DNA of 64,000 bases from Doris montereyensis (Eukaryota > Mollusca > Gastropoda > Nudibranchia > Dorididae): positions 1 to 64,000 of the forward strand of contig JAXRKP010000937.1 of the NCBI GenBank assembly GCA_037039925.1. Direction: 5' to 3'. The notes under the pieces were generated by a model, which had not been told where the DNA came from, ran no database searches, and was given only the letters and a program-made list of their open reading frames with translations. The position numbers were made by a program, and so were the translations under genes. Within the stretch, counting starts at the first letter, position 1. The number at the start of each line of letters is the position of its first letter. Positions 1-13,229 of this stretch are shown one piece after another.

Positions 1-1480
1 GATGTGTGATGATTTGTGTGCTGTTACTCCCTATTGGATTAGACATAAACAAAAATCAGCTTTTTGTCTCTCTTGCAAAATTTCGGAAATGTGGATTCCC
101 ATGATTTGAATGGCCGGCCGACATTGTGACGAAATGAATACCAACATTAAAAACAGATGACAATGGCATTGGCAAGGAAAGGAAGAGCTAAACAAGAAAG
201 AAAATGGAATACATAAAAAATGAATTCTTGATGAAGTCAGAAGATTTATTCATTTGCCAAAATTTTCTATTTTTCTAAAATCAACCATAAATACTAAAGC
301 ACATATAAAGAAATTGTCTAGAGAAAAACTAGCAAATCAGATGTCAGTTAGGCAGTGATAATATCACGTTGTAACTTTTAACATTGTGTAACTAGTGGTG
401 AAAGATGTCTTTCTGCACCACATTTTGAGACAAAAGGAATTCAAACTACCGGGTACTTGACAAGAAACACGCATTCCAGTGGACTCAAACTCCACAGCAC
501 CATGACAGCAAGTCAGATGTGACAAACGACATTAAGTGACAACTCCACCAAAGAAAAGAGAACAACATTGTATTCTTCCACAGTTTCACTTATTGTCACT
601 TTGATCTCACTCCACTTCACTCAACTGTGACTCTTTCCGTGTTTCCTAACAAGTGGACATGTCGAGGATAGGAGACGGAAAAAAGACGGGGGCTGGTGGT
701 GGTGTTTGTAATTTTTCTCTATCAGTCAGTAGTAATTTCTACTGCATTCAAATTCGGTCACCACCAAAGTGATGTTTTTCTTCAGTCTCAAGGCTCACGG
801 TTCAAGTCTCATGGTTTCAGACCAAAAACTCTGGCTGTCATTCACACATTGACACTGCAGTTTTATTTTGATATCTTTTGATTTTCTTCATGCCTTGGAA
901 ATGTAATGTCATCAGGAAAGAGATATTAATATGATTGACATGATGGAAGAACAAGGAATGAATATAATATATAATACCACTACCACACACAAGAAATGTG
1001 CTGTATGGCTTAAGTTTTTTTGCTGTTTCATCTTTTTATTTTCATCATATCTTATTTTTAGTTTTCTAACTGAATTTCTAAATAAAAAACAAACCCAACA
1101 CAATTTTGAGTTTGAACTTCCCACTCTTCCCTTTGTCTTAGTCAAATCAGATTTTAAATTTCCATTACCTTTAGCCTTTATCACCTCCACATTTTTATTG
1201 AGGTAAAAAACATTTTTGTCTATTCTCGGATTACAATTTTACAGGATATCTTTTTTTTGTTTCCTATGAAATACACATTCTATCACGTATCATGTATTAT
1301 AAATTACATATCAACAAAACACTTCCAACACCAGGCTTTGTTGTAGGTTATAACATTACTAACTTCCCTATAACTATAACACTAGAATTTCCACTAACTT
1401 CTCTGTAACTAAAACACTGCAACATCAACTATAATACTATAACTATAACATTACTACCGCACATGGTGTCTACAGGGAAT
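1..1480. other. no gene recognised (intergenic or downstream of MAST)
   Basis: AT-rich sequence with only short chance ORFs. No protein family, tRNA, or repeat longer than a few bases was recognised. It lies beyond the 3' end of the minus-strand kinase gene. Confidence 0.5.
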
Positions 1481-1481
1481 T

Positions 1482-1708
1482 GGACACGGCACTGACTTCT
1501 GTTGTACGTTGTTATTTTCCTTCTTTGGACACGGCACTGACTTTCGGTGTACGTTGTTATTTCCTTTCTTTGGACACGGCACTGACTCCTGTTGTACGTT
1601 GTTATTTCCTTTCTTTGGACACGGCACTGACTCCTGTTGTACGTTGTTATTTCCCTTTCTTTGGACACGGCACTGACTTCTGTTGTACGTTGTTATTTCC
1701 CCTTCTAA
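1482..1708. repeat. 45-bp minisatellite, 5 copies
   Basis: Five near-identical units start with GGACACGGCACTGAC at about 1482, 1527, 1572, 1617 and 1663, giving a period of 45-46 bp. The 45-bp period keeps a reading frame open on both strands, so the ORFs here are by-products of the repeat. Confidence 0.95.
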
Positions 1709-1914
1709 TCCATCAACATTTTGATAGCAACGACATGGGTTGGTCTCATTCTACAGGTCAAGTTATTACAAATTATTAGTATGAAGAAACTCCTCTTGTC
1801 TTTCTAGTTATAAAAAGCTTTCCACCTAGCTCTGTCTGATTTTGTCATATTTAAATTTTAAAATGTTATCATTTTCTAATCAGAATGAAACTTCCACTTG
1901 TCATAAGCTTGATC

Positions 1915-2310
1915 AGGAATGGGCAAGATGGAAGAGGGGCAAGATGGAAGAGGAATGGGGAAGGGACAAGATGGAAGAGGAATGGGGGAAATGGGCAAGA
2001 TGGAAGAGGAATGGGGGAAATGGGGGAAGATGGAAGAGGAATGGGGAAAAGGGCAAGATGGAAGAGGAATGGGGGAAAGGGGGCAGGATGGAAGAGGGGC
2101 AAGATGGAAGAGGAATGTGGGGAAAGGGGCAGGATGGAAGAGGGGCAAGATGGAAGAGGAATGGGGAAAGGGGCAGGATGGAAGAGGGGCAAGATGGAAG
2201 CAGAATGGGAAATATGAAGAGGGACAAGATTGGAACAGGAATGGGGTAAAGGGGCAAGATGGAAGAGGAATGGGGGCAACGGGCAAGATGGAAGAGGAAT
2301 GGGGAAAAAA
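1915..2310. repeat. GA-rich minisatellite, unit about 27 bp
   Basis: Units of the type GGGCAAGATGGAAGAGGAAT are repeated with variable G and A run lengths. All six frames stay largely open because the unit lacks stop codons, so the overlapping 100-150 residue ORFs are not genes. Confidence 0.93.
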
Positions 2311-4440
2311 TCCATATTAGAAGAAATTCAATATCTGACCTTCAAGATGAGTGTCAAGAGTGTAAGATGGTCACCATTTACATTATACATGTATACTTCT
2401 AACACTACAAGTACTCAGTATTATTTGAGCTAGATCATGAGAAAAGCCTTCCCTTGAGAGCTAGAAACTCATGTGTGCCAATGCACTGTAGTTGTAGACG
2501 TGTCCGAAATCATATCAGATAAGACAGTCCGTCACTGTCACTAGTGTCGTCAGTATCACATCAAATAGACATCCTGACAGAAAGAAGTAAAAACAAATAC
2601 AAATGTTGGCTTCATTCATCTGTCTTGTTCTAAACTTCTAGGTAGTTTGTTCAATTCTTAACCATAGAGATCGCATGGGCTATATTTGTTTAAAACGACC
2701 TGATGGGTTGGATGCACTCCTGACTTCTTTCCTAGGGCCCTTGGCAATTACAAAAATAATACAACGGATATGAAGTATAACATTAACATGTGTTTAAGTT
2801 TAATTCTTCCAGCCCGAGTAGCTAATGTGAACGGTCGGAAAACGCACTGGGTTGACACAGCAGCCGGACTTCCGACGATTATCATTTTGTCGATTGCTGG
2901 TCATTTGGCCATAGAAGGCTGTTCCAAAATGCTAAGTTTGAGAATGTAAAAACCTCCGACTCTTTCAGTGGTTCATTCAATCTTTCAGGATTTACCAATG
3001 TTATCAATATCAATTGAATATTGATCAAATTGACCCATATGGAGTATGCTCTCAAAACTTGTATACTTGTTTCTCATTGACACAGATCACATGCAAAGAA
3101 CCATAACAATCTCAAGTATATTTTTCTTTAACGCTAAATGAATGAAATCTTACCTTTATTTTTTAGGATCACTAACGCCAACTGTGATACATCTATCTGT
3201 TCGATATATGTATTCTAAAGGCAATTTTTATATAATTTCCTGAAAGTTCATTCACTACTGGTTATATTGACATGCAACACTTTGTACTTCTGGGTTGTAA
3301 TAATGGCAGTATTTTGGCATGGCAACATCACAAAGGTCACTTGTTTTCTATTCAGGTCTTCCAGAGCCCTCCGTCCAATCATTAATTTTAGCTTCGGGCT
3401 GAAAGAGTTAATTTAACCTTCAATTGATTTTAGAATTCGCTGCATAAAACTAAAACAACACATGAAAAACTTGTCTCCTGTATGGCACTACAACTACAAG
3501 TGTGGAATTCAAAGCCAGGTCTACATTACACCTTCATATTTCCCTTCTCACCTGCACTTAGGGCTAGGAGCCGACTTTCGTTTCTACGCTTTACTGTAAA
3601 ATGTAGTGCCTTAGAGTTTGAGCCTAAACACATTCACATTAGAATTTAAAAATCTTACGGTATCTCTTTTCCTTTAAGGGGGCTGGGGGCGCGGTACAAA
3701 GAAATGGCTACCTAAGACCTTATATGTCGTATTGACATCGAAAATTCTTGGAGGTCGTCATGGTGATAAAGAAGATAATGGCAGCAAGGGGAATATCACA
3801 ACATCTCACACATCCCTTTTATTACCTGAGAATACCTCCAACCCCATTTCAATAAAAAACAATAAAATCCCAGAAACCAAAAAAAAAAAAAGTCTATATT
3901 TTCTCTTGTCAAGTGAAATCACCAATTGCATTCAGCTTCTAAGACAGATACACATTTTTTTAATACACCAAGCTTCAATAGAGGGACTGTGATGTCTTCT
4001 CATACTGTTGCTATGGGTGGGCCCTCGGCAAGTCATATTAGTATTAGTGCGACACAGACAACTTATCACAAGTTGGGCTCTTTTGTCTTCAACATTTCAA
4101 GATCAAGTTCAAAACTGCCGACTGACAACATTTCATCAAACAAATTTGTAAAATTGCTCCAAGTAGCTGTACATGTATCACTGAGGTGATGACATCTCCT
4201 GTATAGTATAGTGTTCTGTCATTTCAACACCTGTGTTCACAATATGCCCGGTGTCCAGCGTGTCCACACGCCTGTTCCCAATGTTACAGTAGTTACACAG
4301 TGCTTCTAGTAACGTAAATACAACCTTTATGTACACGCAGTTCTCTTTTAAATGTTTCAAATAAAGTCTTTCACTGTATTTCAAGAAAAATAAAGAGATT
4401 GAAATGAGAGTACTGACACACCTATGAACAATATCAACAA
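2311..4440. other. no gene recognised
   Basis: Unique, moderately AT-rich DNA. No conserved protein segment, RNA gene or long repeat was seen. It may be intergenic or hold untranslated sequence of a neighbouring gene. Confidence 0.45.
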
Positions 4441-4444
4441 CAAC

Positions 4445-5540
4445 ATCAACTATTAAGATGAAAGAGCAAAGTAATGGATGAACATATGAAAGAGCAAAGT
4501 AATGGATGAACAGATATGAGAGCAAAGTAATGGATGAACAGATGAGAGAGCAAAGTAATGGATGAACAGATGAGAGAGCAAAGTAATGATGAACAAGTGA
4601 AAGAGCAAAGTAATGGAAGAACAGATGAGAGAGCAAAGTAATGGATGAACAGATGAGAAAGCAAAGTAATGGATGAACAGATGTGAGAGCAAAGTAATGG
4701 ATGAACAAATGAAAGAGCAAAGTAATGGAAGAACAGATGAGAGAGCAAAGTAATGGATGAACAGATGAGAGAGCAAAGTAATGGATGAACAGATGAGAGA
4801 GCAAAGTAATGGATGAACAGATGAGAGAGCAAAGTAAAGGATGAACAGATGAAAGAGCAAAGTAATGGATGAACAGATGAGAGAGCAAAGTAATGGATGA
4901 ACAAGTGAAAGAGTAAAGTAATGGATGAACAGATGAGAGAGCAAAGTAGTCGATGAACAGATGAAAGAGAGCAAAGTAATGGATGAACAGATGAAAGAGC
5001 AATGAAATGGATAAACAGATGTGAGCAAAGTAATGGATGAACAGATGAGAGAGCAAAAGTAATGGATGAACAAGTGAAAGAGCAAAGTAATGATGAACAG
5101 ATGTGAGAGCAAAGTAATGGATGGATGTGAGAGCAAAGTAATGGATGAACAGATAAGAGAGCAAAGTAATGGATGAACAGATGAGAGAGCAAAGTAATGG
5201 ATGAACAGAGCAAAAAGTGGATGAACAAGTGAAAGAGCAAAGTAATGGATGAACAGATGAAAGAGCAAAGTAATGGATGAACAGAGTACAGTAATGGATG
5301 AACAGATGAAAGAGGAAAGTAATGAATGAAATATGAAAGGGCATAGTAATGGATGAAATATGAAAGAGCAAAATAATGGATGAAATATGAAAGAGGAAAG
5401 TAATGAATGAACAGATGAAAGAGCAAAGTCATGAATGAATCGAAAGAGCAAAGTAATGGATGAACAAATGAAAGAGCAAAGTAATGAATGAACAGATGAA
5501 TGAAAAAACAATGAATGAATAGATGAAAGAGCAAAGAAAT
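4445..5540. repeat. 28-bp minisatellite, about 40 copies
   Basis: The unit contains AGCAAAGTAATGGATGAACA, and GA dinucleotides expand or contract between copies. Copies become more divergent towards 5540 and run into a GATG-rich stretch. The minus-strand ORFs of 360-420 residues (rich in SSVHPLLCS and SITLLSHLF) exist in three frames at once and are repeat artefacts. Confidence 0.95.
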
Positions 5541-6457
5541 GGGTGAAAAGATGAATAGATGGGTTGATAGATAGATGGATGGATGATGGATGAATCGATG
5601 GGTTCATGAACAGACCATCAATGAAAGTAAGGGTAGAATGATAAAATCTGATAAAAGCAAATTCAGAATCAGAAACACTGTACTGAGAACAACTTGTAAA
5701 TATCCAGATATACGATATATACATGTATGAGTATGAGTGTGCATATTATAATAGATAGATAGAGAGAGAGAGCGAGATAGAGATAATGGTATGATATGAC
5801 AATAATACACCTTTAGTTTTGAATTTTAAGATCCGATGTCAAGTTTTAATATCACAGAGAAGACAGCGATAATCAGTCAAACTATGGAGTTGATACCTTT
5901 GATTTTGTGGCACTCGTAATAATGCAATTGTACGTATATATCATCATGTGTCTCTGATGATTTCATGGTCAGCACACAACACAAATGAGGAAAGATTTCT
6001 CTACATAACAATAAAATGTTGGCATTGAGCGTCGAGTTGTGTGCATTCCTGTCTACCATGAGGAGATGGCAACGTGGAGATGTCCGTATGTACACGTGAG
6101 GAGATGGTAACGGTGGAGATGTCCGTATGTACACGTGAGGAGATGGCAACCAGGAAAATGTCTCTATAGACACGTACAGGTATGATATTAAGAATATGCA
6201 GATGTATGGGTTTTGCATTCACACTGAAAGAATGAACATTTTGCGTTGATGCTAAAATCCACGCAACGTGTTGCCATATCCACAAACTCCATGTCGTCAA
6301 ACGCAGGCAACGGTGGAGATCCAAATTTGTGATGGCTTTTGATATCCAGACAGTACACTGACTAGCAAACACGACGTTCTGCGTTGAAAAGAAATCCAAA
6401 GTGAACAGACAGACACAAAATATTGTATTGTGTTTTGTATTTTTCATTTGCACTTGC
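5541..6457. other. 3' flank of the MAST coding region
   Basis: Sequence downstream of the putative MAST stop. It holds GATA- and GAGA-like microsatellite traces near 5750-5790 and a three-copy 38-39 bp repeat starting AGGAGATGG at 6061, 6099 and 6138. No clear minus-strand AATAAA close to the stop was found, so the transcript end is not located. Confidence 0.4.
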
Positions 6458-7507
6458 TCATGGTGGGTCAGGTGGTGACATTAATTTCTCTTGCAACGAA
6501 ACTTTCCTGTGGGGAGGTGGCAGCTTGTCCATGCTCCTGTGATTGGCGGAGCTTGGATGGAGTCTCTCCGGAGACGACGTACGCCGCAACATGGGCGAAC
6601 CTGGTTCACAACTCTTAGGCCGACCCAGGGAGGTGGATGAGCAGGGTGGAGGCGTGTTGAAGATAACAGACTTCACCACAGGGGAGCTATGCAAGGCTTT
6701 TTTAGGACTGCACGGCAGTGGGATGGTGAGGGAGTTGTGTGAGTGACGGGATTGTCTGTTGGGGCAGATTTGAGCTTCCAATCAAGGACCTGAGGAAGGC
6801 CAGTGGAGACGGGCTCCGAGCTGGCGAGGTGAGCAGAAGGTGATGGTGTCCTGGCAAGGGGAGACAATGGAAAGAATGGATTTTGTCGATGTGGTGATTT
6901 CAAAACTGGCTGTCTTTTTTATGCTTGACTACGGGAGAGAACTGGGACGGCCAAAGTGAAGACGGCAGCGGCCACCTGAGTGGCTGAGAGTTTGAGCGCT
7001 TGAGCCAGGTGAACTGGATGTGACGAACCGGCCTGAGATGAGTCTGGCGCACCACGGCACTGAGATGGAGAGATCGCCAAGTTTGGCGTGTGGGGGATTG
7101 GAGTCCCATCTCCGGAAGAGCTCGAATCTATTCAAGGGAGTGAACTGTTGGCGACCCGGTGTATGGTGGGACCCATGCCCATGAACGTGTGGGAAAAGCG
7201 GTTCAGTTTTTGGTGCTCAGGCGTCGGAATAAAGTCCGACCTTTCTTTTTTTCCCCCAACTTTTCTTGGGTTGTTTTTTCTTCTGGCTTCGCCGGACCAT
7301 TTTACCAGGATTGCCTTTTGCGTCTTGAGCCCCTCGGATGGAGGTTTTGTCCAACGGAACGGCTCGAATATTGACAATATTTCCTGAGCTGAGAAGGTGG
7401 ACAACCTGTGTATGCAGCAGGCTTTGGACGCTTTGGTCGTTAATGTGAGAAATGAGGTCGCCTGCTCTCAAACCCGCTTCAAAGGAAGGGCTGTGTTGTT
7501 CCACTTC
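6458..7507 (-). CDS. MAST: MAST last exon: second half of PDZ and C-terminal tail
   Basis: The exon opens after acceptor CTGGCAG with EVEQHSPSFEAGLRAGDL, the GLGF-distal half of the MAST PDZ, then HTQVVHLLSSGN and KTSIRG, matching family motifs VVELLLKSGN and NTSIK. A basic KMVRRSQKKK segment follows, as in the family. After about 7265 conserved pieces appear in different frames: TLFRRLSTK near 7220, TGSPTVHSL near 7150, PLSPLARTPSPS near 6850, SSPVVKSVIF and GRPKSCEPGSPMLRR near 6600-6690. Several indels are therefore needed to read it through. The terminal TGA follows MSPPDPP, but it may lie in the wrong frame. The PDZ in MAST kinases binds C-terminal peptides of partners such as PTEN and syntrophins. 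Confidence 0.88.
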
Positions 7508-8048
7508 CTGCCAGAAGAAACATTTGAAGAGAGCATTTTGCAGTTAGAATAATTCTATTATCAAAGATTATAACATGCTCTAAGTCTCTATCTACAAAGG
7601 GGAACTTTATATTTTCAGTCCGTGACACAACCACTTCACAGTTAGAAGAATTTATGGATCGTTCCAACATTTACTTATTTAATCAACACCAATCACAATA
7701 AATTACTATTACTATTATAACCTCACTCCTCCACTGTGGCTCCTTCGTATTATTACTATTAGGTATTGCTCCAACTACTACTACTTATACTACATTATTG
7801 CCACTATTAACTCACCTACTACTGGCCCCTAGCCAAGACAAAGCCACTCACAGCACGGCTATTTTAGACAAATTAAAAAAATCACACAGACCTGACCATA
7901 CATGTTACATGCATGAAACTACAGCAAAACAAGGCCCTTTACAAAAACTTTGTAATACAAAAATAATTTTTGATTTATCTCTTATAGTTTATTTTTTATG
8001 AAAATTTAAAAAAAAGGTATATTTTACCCACACAAACTTAAAAAAAAA
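7508..8048. other. intron between the two PDZ exons, proximal part
   Basis: AT-rich intronic sequence with no repeat array or ORF of note. It includes ATT/ACT-rich patches near 7700-7790. Confidence 0.6.
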
Positions 8049-8468
8049 TCAAATTTCCCAACATCCTTTCACACAATATGCCCATAAGTGTCCGTTTAAG
8101 CAATAATTTTGAGTGTCAGTGTCAGTACTGTCACTGTCGTTGTCAGTGACTGGGTGTATGGGTCTGGTTGGGGAAGATTTAGATTTAGTGACTGGATTTC
8201 TAGAATTGGACGATCTTGACGTAGATGCGGTATGTCTAGATCTAGATCTACCCGGTACTGGTCCCAGTAGAAGTTGAAGCCTGCGCGTTTTTCTGTCACT
8301 GGGTGCCGTCTCATCGTCTGGGTCACACATAAGATCGTCATTTCTCATGAAGAAAGTAGGGTCAGAATCACTATCATCCAGATCAGAATCATCGATGTCT
8401 GATCCATCTTGAGTAAAAGGATCTAAAACTTCAAAAATGTTTCTTCTCGGTCGACTATTAGAAGCCAT
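8049..8468 (-). CDS. acidic, Ser-rich hypothetical ORF, 139 aa
   Basis: An ATG-initiated ORF inside an intron, on the gene strand. The start is MASNSRPRRN, followed by a very acidic stretch of D, S and E (residues about 20-40, DSDLDDSDSDPTF), then Arg/Ser-rich and Thr/Asp-rich parts. The composition is unlike the repeats around it. Acidic N-termini of this kind occur in PiggyBac-type transposases, so it may be the N-terminal remnant of a DNA transposon. No catalytic domain follows, and the resemblance is by composition only. It could also be a chance or lineage-specific ORF. Confidence 0.35.
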   Translation of the reverse strand: MASNSRPRRNIFEVLDPFTQDGSDIDDSDLDDSDSDPTFFMRNDDLMCDPDDETAPSDRKTRRLQLLLGPVPGRSRSRHTASTSRSSNSRNPVTKSKSSPTRPIHPVTDNDSDSTDTDTQNYCLNGHLWAYCVKGCWEI

Positions 8469-8654
8469 GGCTGACTGAAAATGCGGCTGTCAGTAACTTC
8501 ATGACTCGGTGTCAGAAGATCTTCTCCTGAATCAAGGAAGTCACTATAAGTTGTATAATATAAGTAATTTTCTTTTTTTTTGACTCTTCTGCACTGAGAA
8601 GATAAAATAAAGTGCCTCCCGTGTCTAAAATACCAAGGCAGACTACGCGTCGGT

Positions 8655-8905
8655 TCATATAGAGAAAAAAATAGTAAATACGAGGCGACGACAGGGGTGC
8701 GGTCGTGGTAGTGAGAGAAAAATAGTAAATACGAGGCCGACAGGGGTGCGGTCATGGTAGTGAGAGAAAAATAGTAAATACGAGACCGACACATGCGCGG
8801 TCATGGTAGTGAGAGAAAAAATAGTAAATACGAGGCCGACAGGGGTGCGGTCTCAGGAGCGAGCGGCTTATCGCTTGAGGCCGACACATGTGCGGTCATG
8901 GTAGT
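8655..8905. repeat. about 52-bp repeat, 4-5 copies, upstream of the acidic ORF
   Basis: Units contain AGAGAAAAATAGTAAATACG then GACAGGGGTGCGGTC and GGTAGTGAG. The last copies diverge. The array lies immediately upstream of the start of the minus-strand ORF at 8468. Confidence 0.85.
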
Positions 8906-9107
8906 GAGTGAGTTAATCTTCTGCTACTGCTAGTTGACTACAAGCCAAACTTTGTAAAGTTGTGTGGTAAATGTGAAACAAATCCCAGAGAAAAATATTA
9001 AACCCCAGAGAGAGTTACATAAATATCACCAATTAGTGAATACAACAGTAATGAAAAAAGGCACATGTTACACACACCTCCCCCCCCCCCTCCCTGCAGG
9101 TGCGTAC

Positions 9108-9318
9108 CGTCACAATGTGTTGCAGCGTGTAGTTATCCGATGCCCGATGTAGACTCTGATAGACCTGAAGCTGAAACCAAATCCACGAGCTCCTCGTTTC
9201 AAGATGATTGGTGGCTTGAGGCTACGGGTCAACGGAGACACGTCTCGACTGGGAGAACCGTCACGGGAACTTGCGCTGGAATTTCCTGGGGAGGTGGCCT
9301 TGGGCGTGGCAAACTCAT
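9108..9318 (-). CDS. MAST: MAST exon: linker and first half of PDZ
   Basis: Acceptor ATCAG, then DEFATPKATSPGNSSASSRD, SPSRDVSPLTRSLKPPIIL, and the PDZ beginning GARGFGFSFRSIRVYIG (family: GKKYGFSLRAIRVYMGDSD). The next residues, SDNYTLQHIVT, are in another frame and run up to donor GTACGC. The exon is 211 nt where phase 2-in and 0-out require 3n+2, so one base is missing. The break is at a GGG run near 9137, where one more G restores the family sequence. Confidence 0.92.
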
Positions 9319-9489
9319 CTGATTGACCAAGATAAGACAGAAAACAATGTAGGGTCAGCAATAGGAGGAGAGACTTGAGATTATTAACATTTCTTCTTCT
9401 AACTACCTTGTACGTTTCATCTAAAGACTAAGACTTTCACTATGGAGAAATAATATAAAAATGAAGTCTGTTTGAAACTAAAGAATGAC

Positions 9490-9835
9490 CCATTCATTGA
9501 CACTAGATATAGAGTGCATTGGCATTAGATAAAGAGTACATTGACACTAGATATACAGTACTTGGACACTAGCTATATAATACATCAACACTAAATACTC
9601 AGTACATAGACACTAGATATACAGTACATTGACACTAGATATAGAGTACGTTGACACAAGATATACAGTACATTGACACTGGATATAGAGTACATAGACA
9701 CTAGATAAACCGTACATTGACACTAGATACACAGTGCATTGACATTAGATATATAAAGTACATTGACACTAGATAATGTACAGTACATTGACATAGATAT
9801 GCAGTACATTCACACTAAATATATAGCATTTGCTT
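9490..9835. repeat. 22-24 bp minisatellite (ACTAGATATACAGTACATTG type)
   Basis: About 14 degenerate copies of a unit with TACATTGACACTAGATATA. The same monomer recurs at 11736-11940 and 16770-16875, and a related monomer forms the array at 9978-10765. Confidence 0.92.
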
Positions 9836-9854
9836 TTTGTTTGTTTAATTTAAA

Positions 9855-9975
9855 TGTACTCTGTCCACCATTGTGGTGATCTCAGGGTGTATATTAAGAG
9901 GACACAGCATTAAAGAGAAGGAAAAGAGTGAAAAGAAAGAAGTAGGACCTCCTGGCAGTGTCCGCAACGCCTGCA
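9855..9975 (+). mobile_element. dispersed ~125-bp element, copy 1
   Basis: Core CTGTCCACCATTGTGGTGAT followed by a purine-rich middle and AAGTAGGACCTCCTGGCAG. It matches four other copies in the window (near 42.9, 51.4, 52.25 and 60.95 kb) in the same orientation. It sits between two blocks of related GATATA-type minisatellite. No ORF or pol III box was recognised. Confidence 0.7.
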
Positions 9976-9977
9976 GA

Positions 9978-10765
9978 TGGATATATAGTACATTGGCAGA
10001 TAGATATAGAGTACATTGCAGATAGATATATAGTAGGCCTACATTGGCAGATAGATATAGAGTACATTGGCAGATAGATATAGAGTACATTGGCAGATAG
10101 ATAAATAGTACATTGGCAGTAGATATAGAGTACATTGGCAGATAGATATACTAACATTGGCAGATAGATATATAGTACATTGGCAGTGGATATAAAGTAC
10201 ATTGGCAGATAGATATATAGTACATTGGCAGATAGATATAGAGTACATTGGCAGATAGATATAGAGTACATTGGCAGATAGATATAGAGTACATTGGCAG
10301 TAGATGTAGAGTACATTGGCAGTAGATATAGAGTACATTGGCAGTAGATATAAAGTACATTGGCAGATAGATATAGAGTACATTGGCAGAAAGATATAGA
10401 TTACATTGGCAGATAGATATATAGTACATTGGCAGATAGATATAGAGTACATTGGCAGTAGATATAGAGTACATTGGCAGATAGATATAGAGTACATTGT
10501 TAGTGGATATAGAGTACATTGGCAGATAGATATAGAGTACATTGGCAGATAGATATAGAGTACATTGGCAGGGATATAAAGTACATTGGCAGTAGATATA
10601 GAGTACATTGGCAGATAGATATAGAGTACATTGGCAGTGGATATAGAGTACATTGCAGATATATATAGAGTACATTGGCAGTAGATATAGAGTACATTGA
10701 GTACATTGGCAGTAGATATAGAGTACATTGGCAGTAGATATAGAGTACATTGGCAGTGGATGTAG
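9978..10765. repeat. 23-bp minisatellite, about 34 copies
   Basis: The unit is TACATTGGCAGATAGATATA plus GAG, with frequent one-base losses. Long minus-strand ORFs reading LYIYLPMYSISTANV are produced by the repeat in all frames. Confidence 0.95.
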
Positions 10766-10769
10766 ATAT

Positions 10770-11735
10770 ACAGTGTATTGAGATTAGATAATCAGTGCAG
10801 CCTCCCTAACAACTACCTGTCCAGAACAACCACCTATTCAGAGAACAACCACCTCCCTTAACGACCACCAGCACCGACTCTACATGTGTTTTTTTCTACG
10901 TTTTGTCTCTCCATAGCAACCACCTTTCCAAGGTGACCACGAACCACATAATTTGACCGACCATTTGCGATGTTAACCTGTCCGTAACAACCTTTAGGTA
11001 ACAGCCTTAGATTACTGGTTCCACCACTTAACTGCTACCCGATACTTGTGCTTTTGGATCATAACCAACCATTACCATTATTAGTCAGTGTCTCAAGACA
11101 ATTTAAGCGTAGGCTATTGGTCATCAAAGCGAGACGACCAGATTGATGTTCTTGACTTAACACCACATCACCGTGTCTAGCCATCCAGATACTTCTATGC
11201 AAATACATGCAAGAATAATGGATTACTTTGCTAATTGTGAACAAAATGGTCCCCACTCCTTTTGTTGGCAACCCTATGACCACTACCTTGACCACTACAT
11301 TTGACCACTGACTAGAGAGGCTAATGACGCTTTTCATATTAAGTAACAAAGGACCAGCTACATTTGTTTTCTACATGCTTTGATGTCACTGGTATTGGCA
11401 GTCACTGTCTGCATTGACCCCTGATTAAATAATTGTCTTGCACTGCTGTCTATATGCTTTGCACAGACTGTCTGCTTGATTGAGACATAATCCTGCTTAT
11501 CACATTGTAGTATTATTGCCTTAAATTTAAAGGGTCATCTTATCTCCGAAAGATGGGTATAAAATTTGACTGATAAACATCCTCCATAAACTCAGAAAGG
11601 AATGTCTTGATTGTTTTTTATGAACTAGACAAAATCTATCCATTCAGCAAGACCACCTGTCCATGGCGACCATTTTGGTCTATGAATAGGATCCTTTGGT
11701 GGTTGTTATGGACAGATTGGACAGTATACAGTCCA
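10770..11735. other. intronic, no gene recognised
   Basis: Unique sequence with loosely repeated ACAACCACCT-type phrases at 10800-11000 and 11640-11720. No conserved protein segment was seen. Confidence 0.5.
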
Positions 11736-12530
<795 letters not shown>

Positions 12531-12790
12531 AAAGGCCAAATTGTTCAATGTAGAAAAACCCCCAAATATGTAGAAAAAAGGCCAAATTATTCAATGTAGA
12601 AAAAAGGCCAGATTGTTCAATGTAGAAAAACCCCAAATTATTCAATGTAGAATAAAGGCCAAATTGTTCAATGTAGAAAAACCCCAAATTATTCAATGTA
12701 GAATAAAGGCCAAATTGTTCAATGTAGAAAAAAGGCCAAATTGTTCAATGTAGAAAAAAAGGCCAAATTGTTCAATGTAGAAAAGGCCTC
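12531..12790. repeat. 26-bp minisatellite, about 10 copies
   Basis: Unit GGCCAAATTGTTCAATGTAG plus an A-run of 4-7 bases. Confidence 0.93.
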
Positions 12791-13229
12791 AGGCTCCTGG
12801 GGAGTATCGCTGGTCGGGTTTTTCTTTGCTTCTCGAAGCTTCTTTTTATTTCTTTCGAGTTATTCGAGTGTTTCTCTGTGAGTTTAGTCGAGTGTTTTCT
12901 GTGAGTTTAGTCGAGTGTTTCTTACGAGTTTAGTCGAGTGTTTCTCTGTGAGTTTAGTCGAAAGTGTTTCTCTTTGAATTTAGTCAAGCCTAGTTTTCCC
13001 TTGAGCTCATAACGCTCTGCTTGGTCAAGAGGTTTTTCTTACGAGAGTTTACCTTTTGTGCTATGGAGGTTTCTATTGGTACTAGGCATAGAGTGCTTTT
13101 CCTTTGTGATATATTCAAGATCATTGGTTTGAATAATGGTATCATAAATACGTTATGATGAATAACCTCCTGGCGTGTAACGCGAAGGAGAGGGGTCAGT
13201 AATTGTGCAGTTAGTAACTTTACGTCCCT
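12791..13229. other. intronic; short TTTAGTCGAGTGTTTC repeat
   Basis: Four to five copies of a 24-30 bp unit around TTTAGTCGAGTGTTTCT between 12860 and 12985, then unique sequence to 13229. No gene was recognised. Confidence 0.6.

Noticed and set aside
4178..5724. Three overlapping 360-420 residue minus-strand ORFs
   Set aside because: All are translations of the 28-bp repeat in its three frames; low complexity, no conserved domain.
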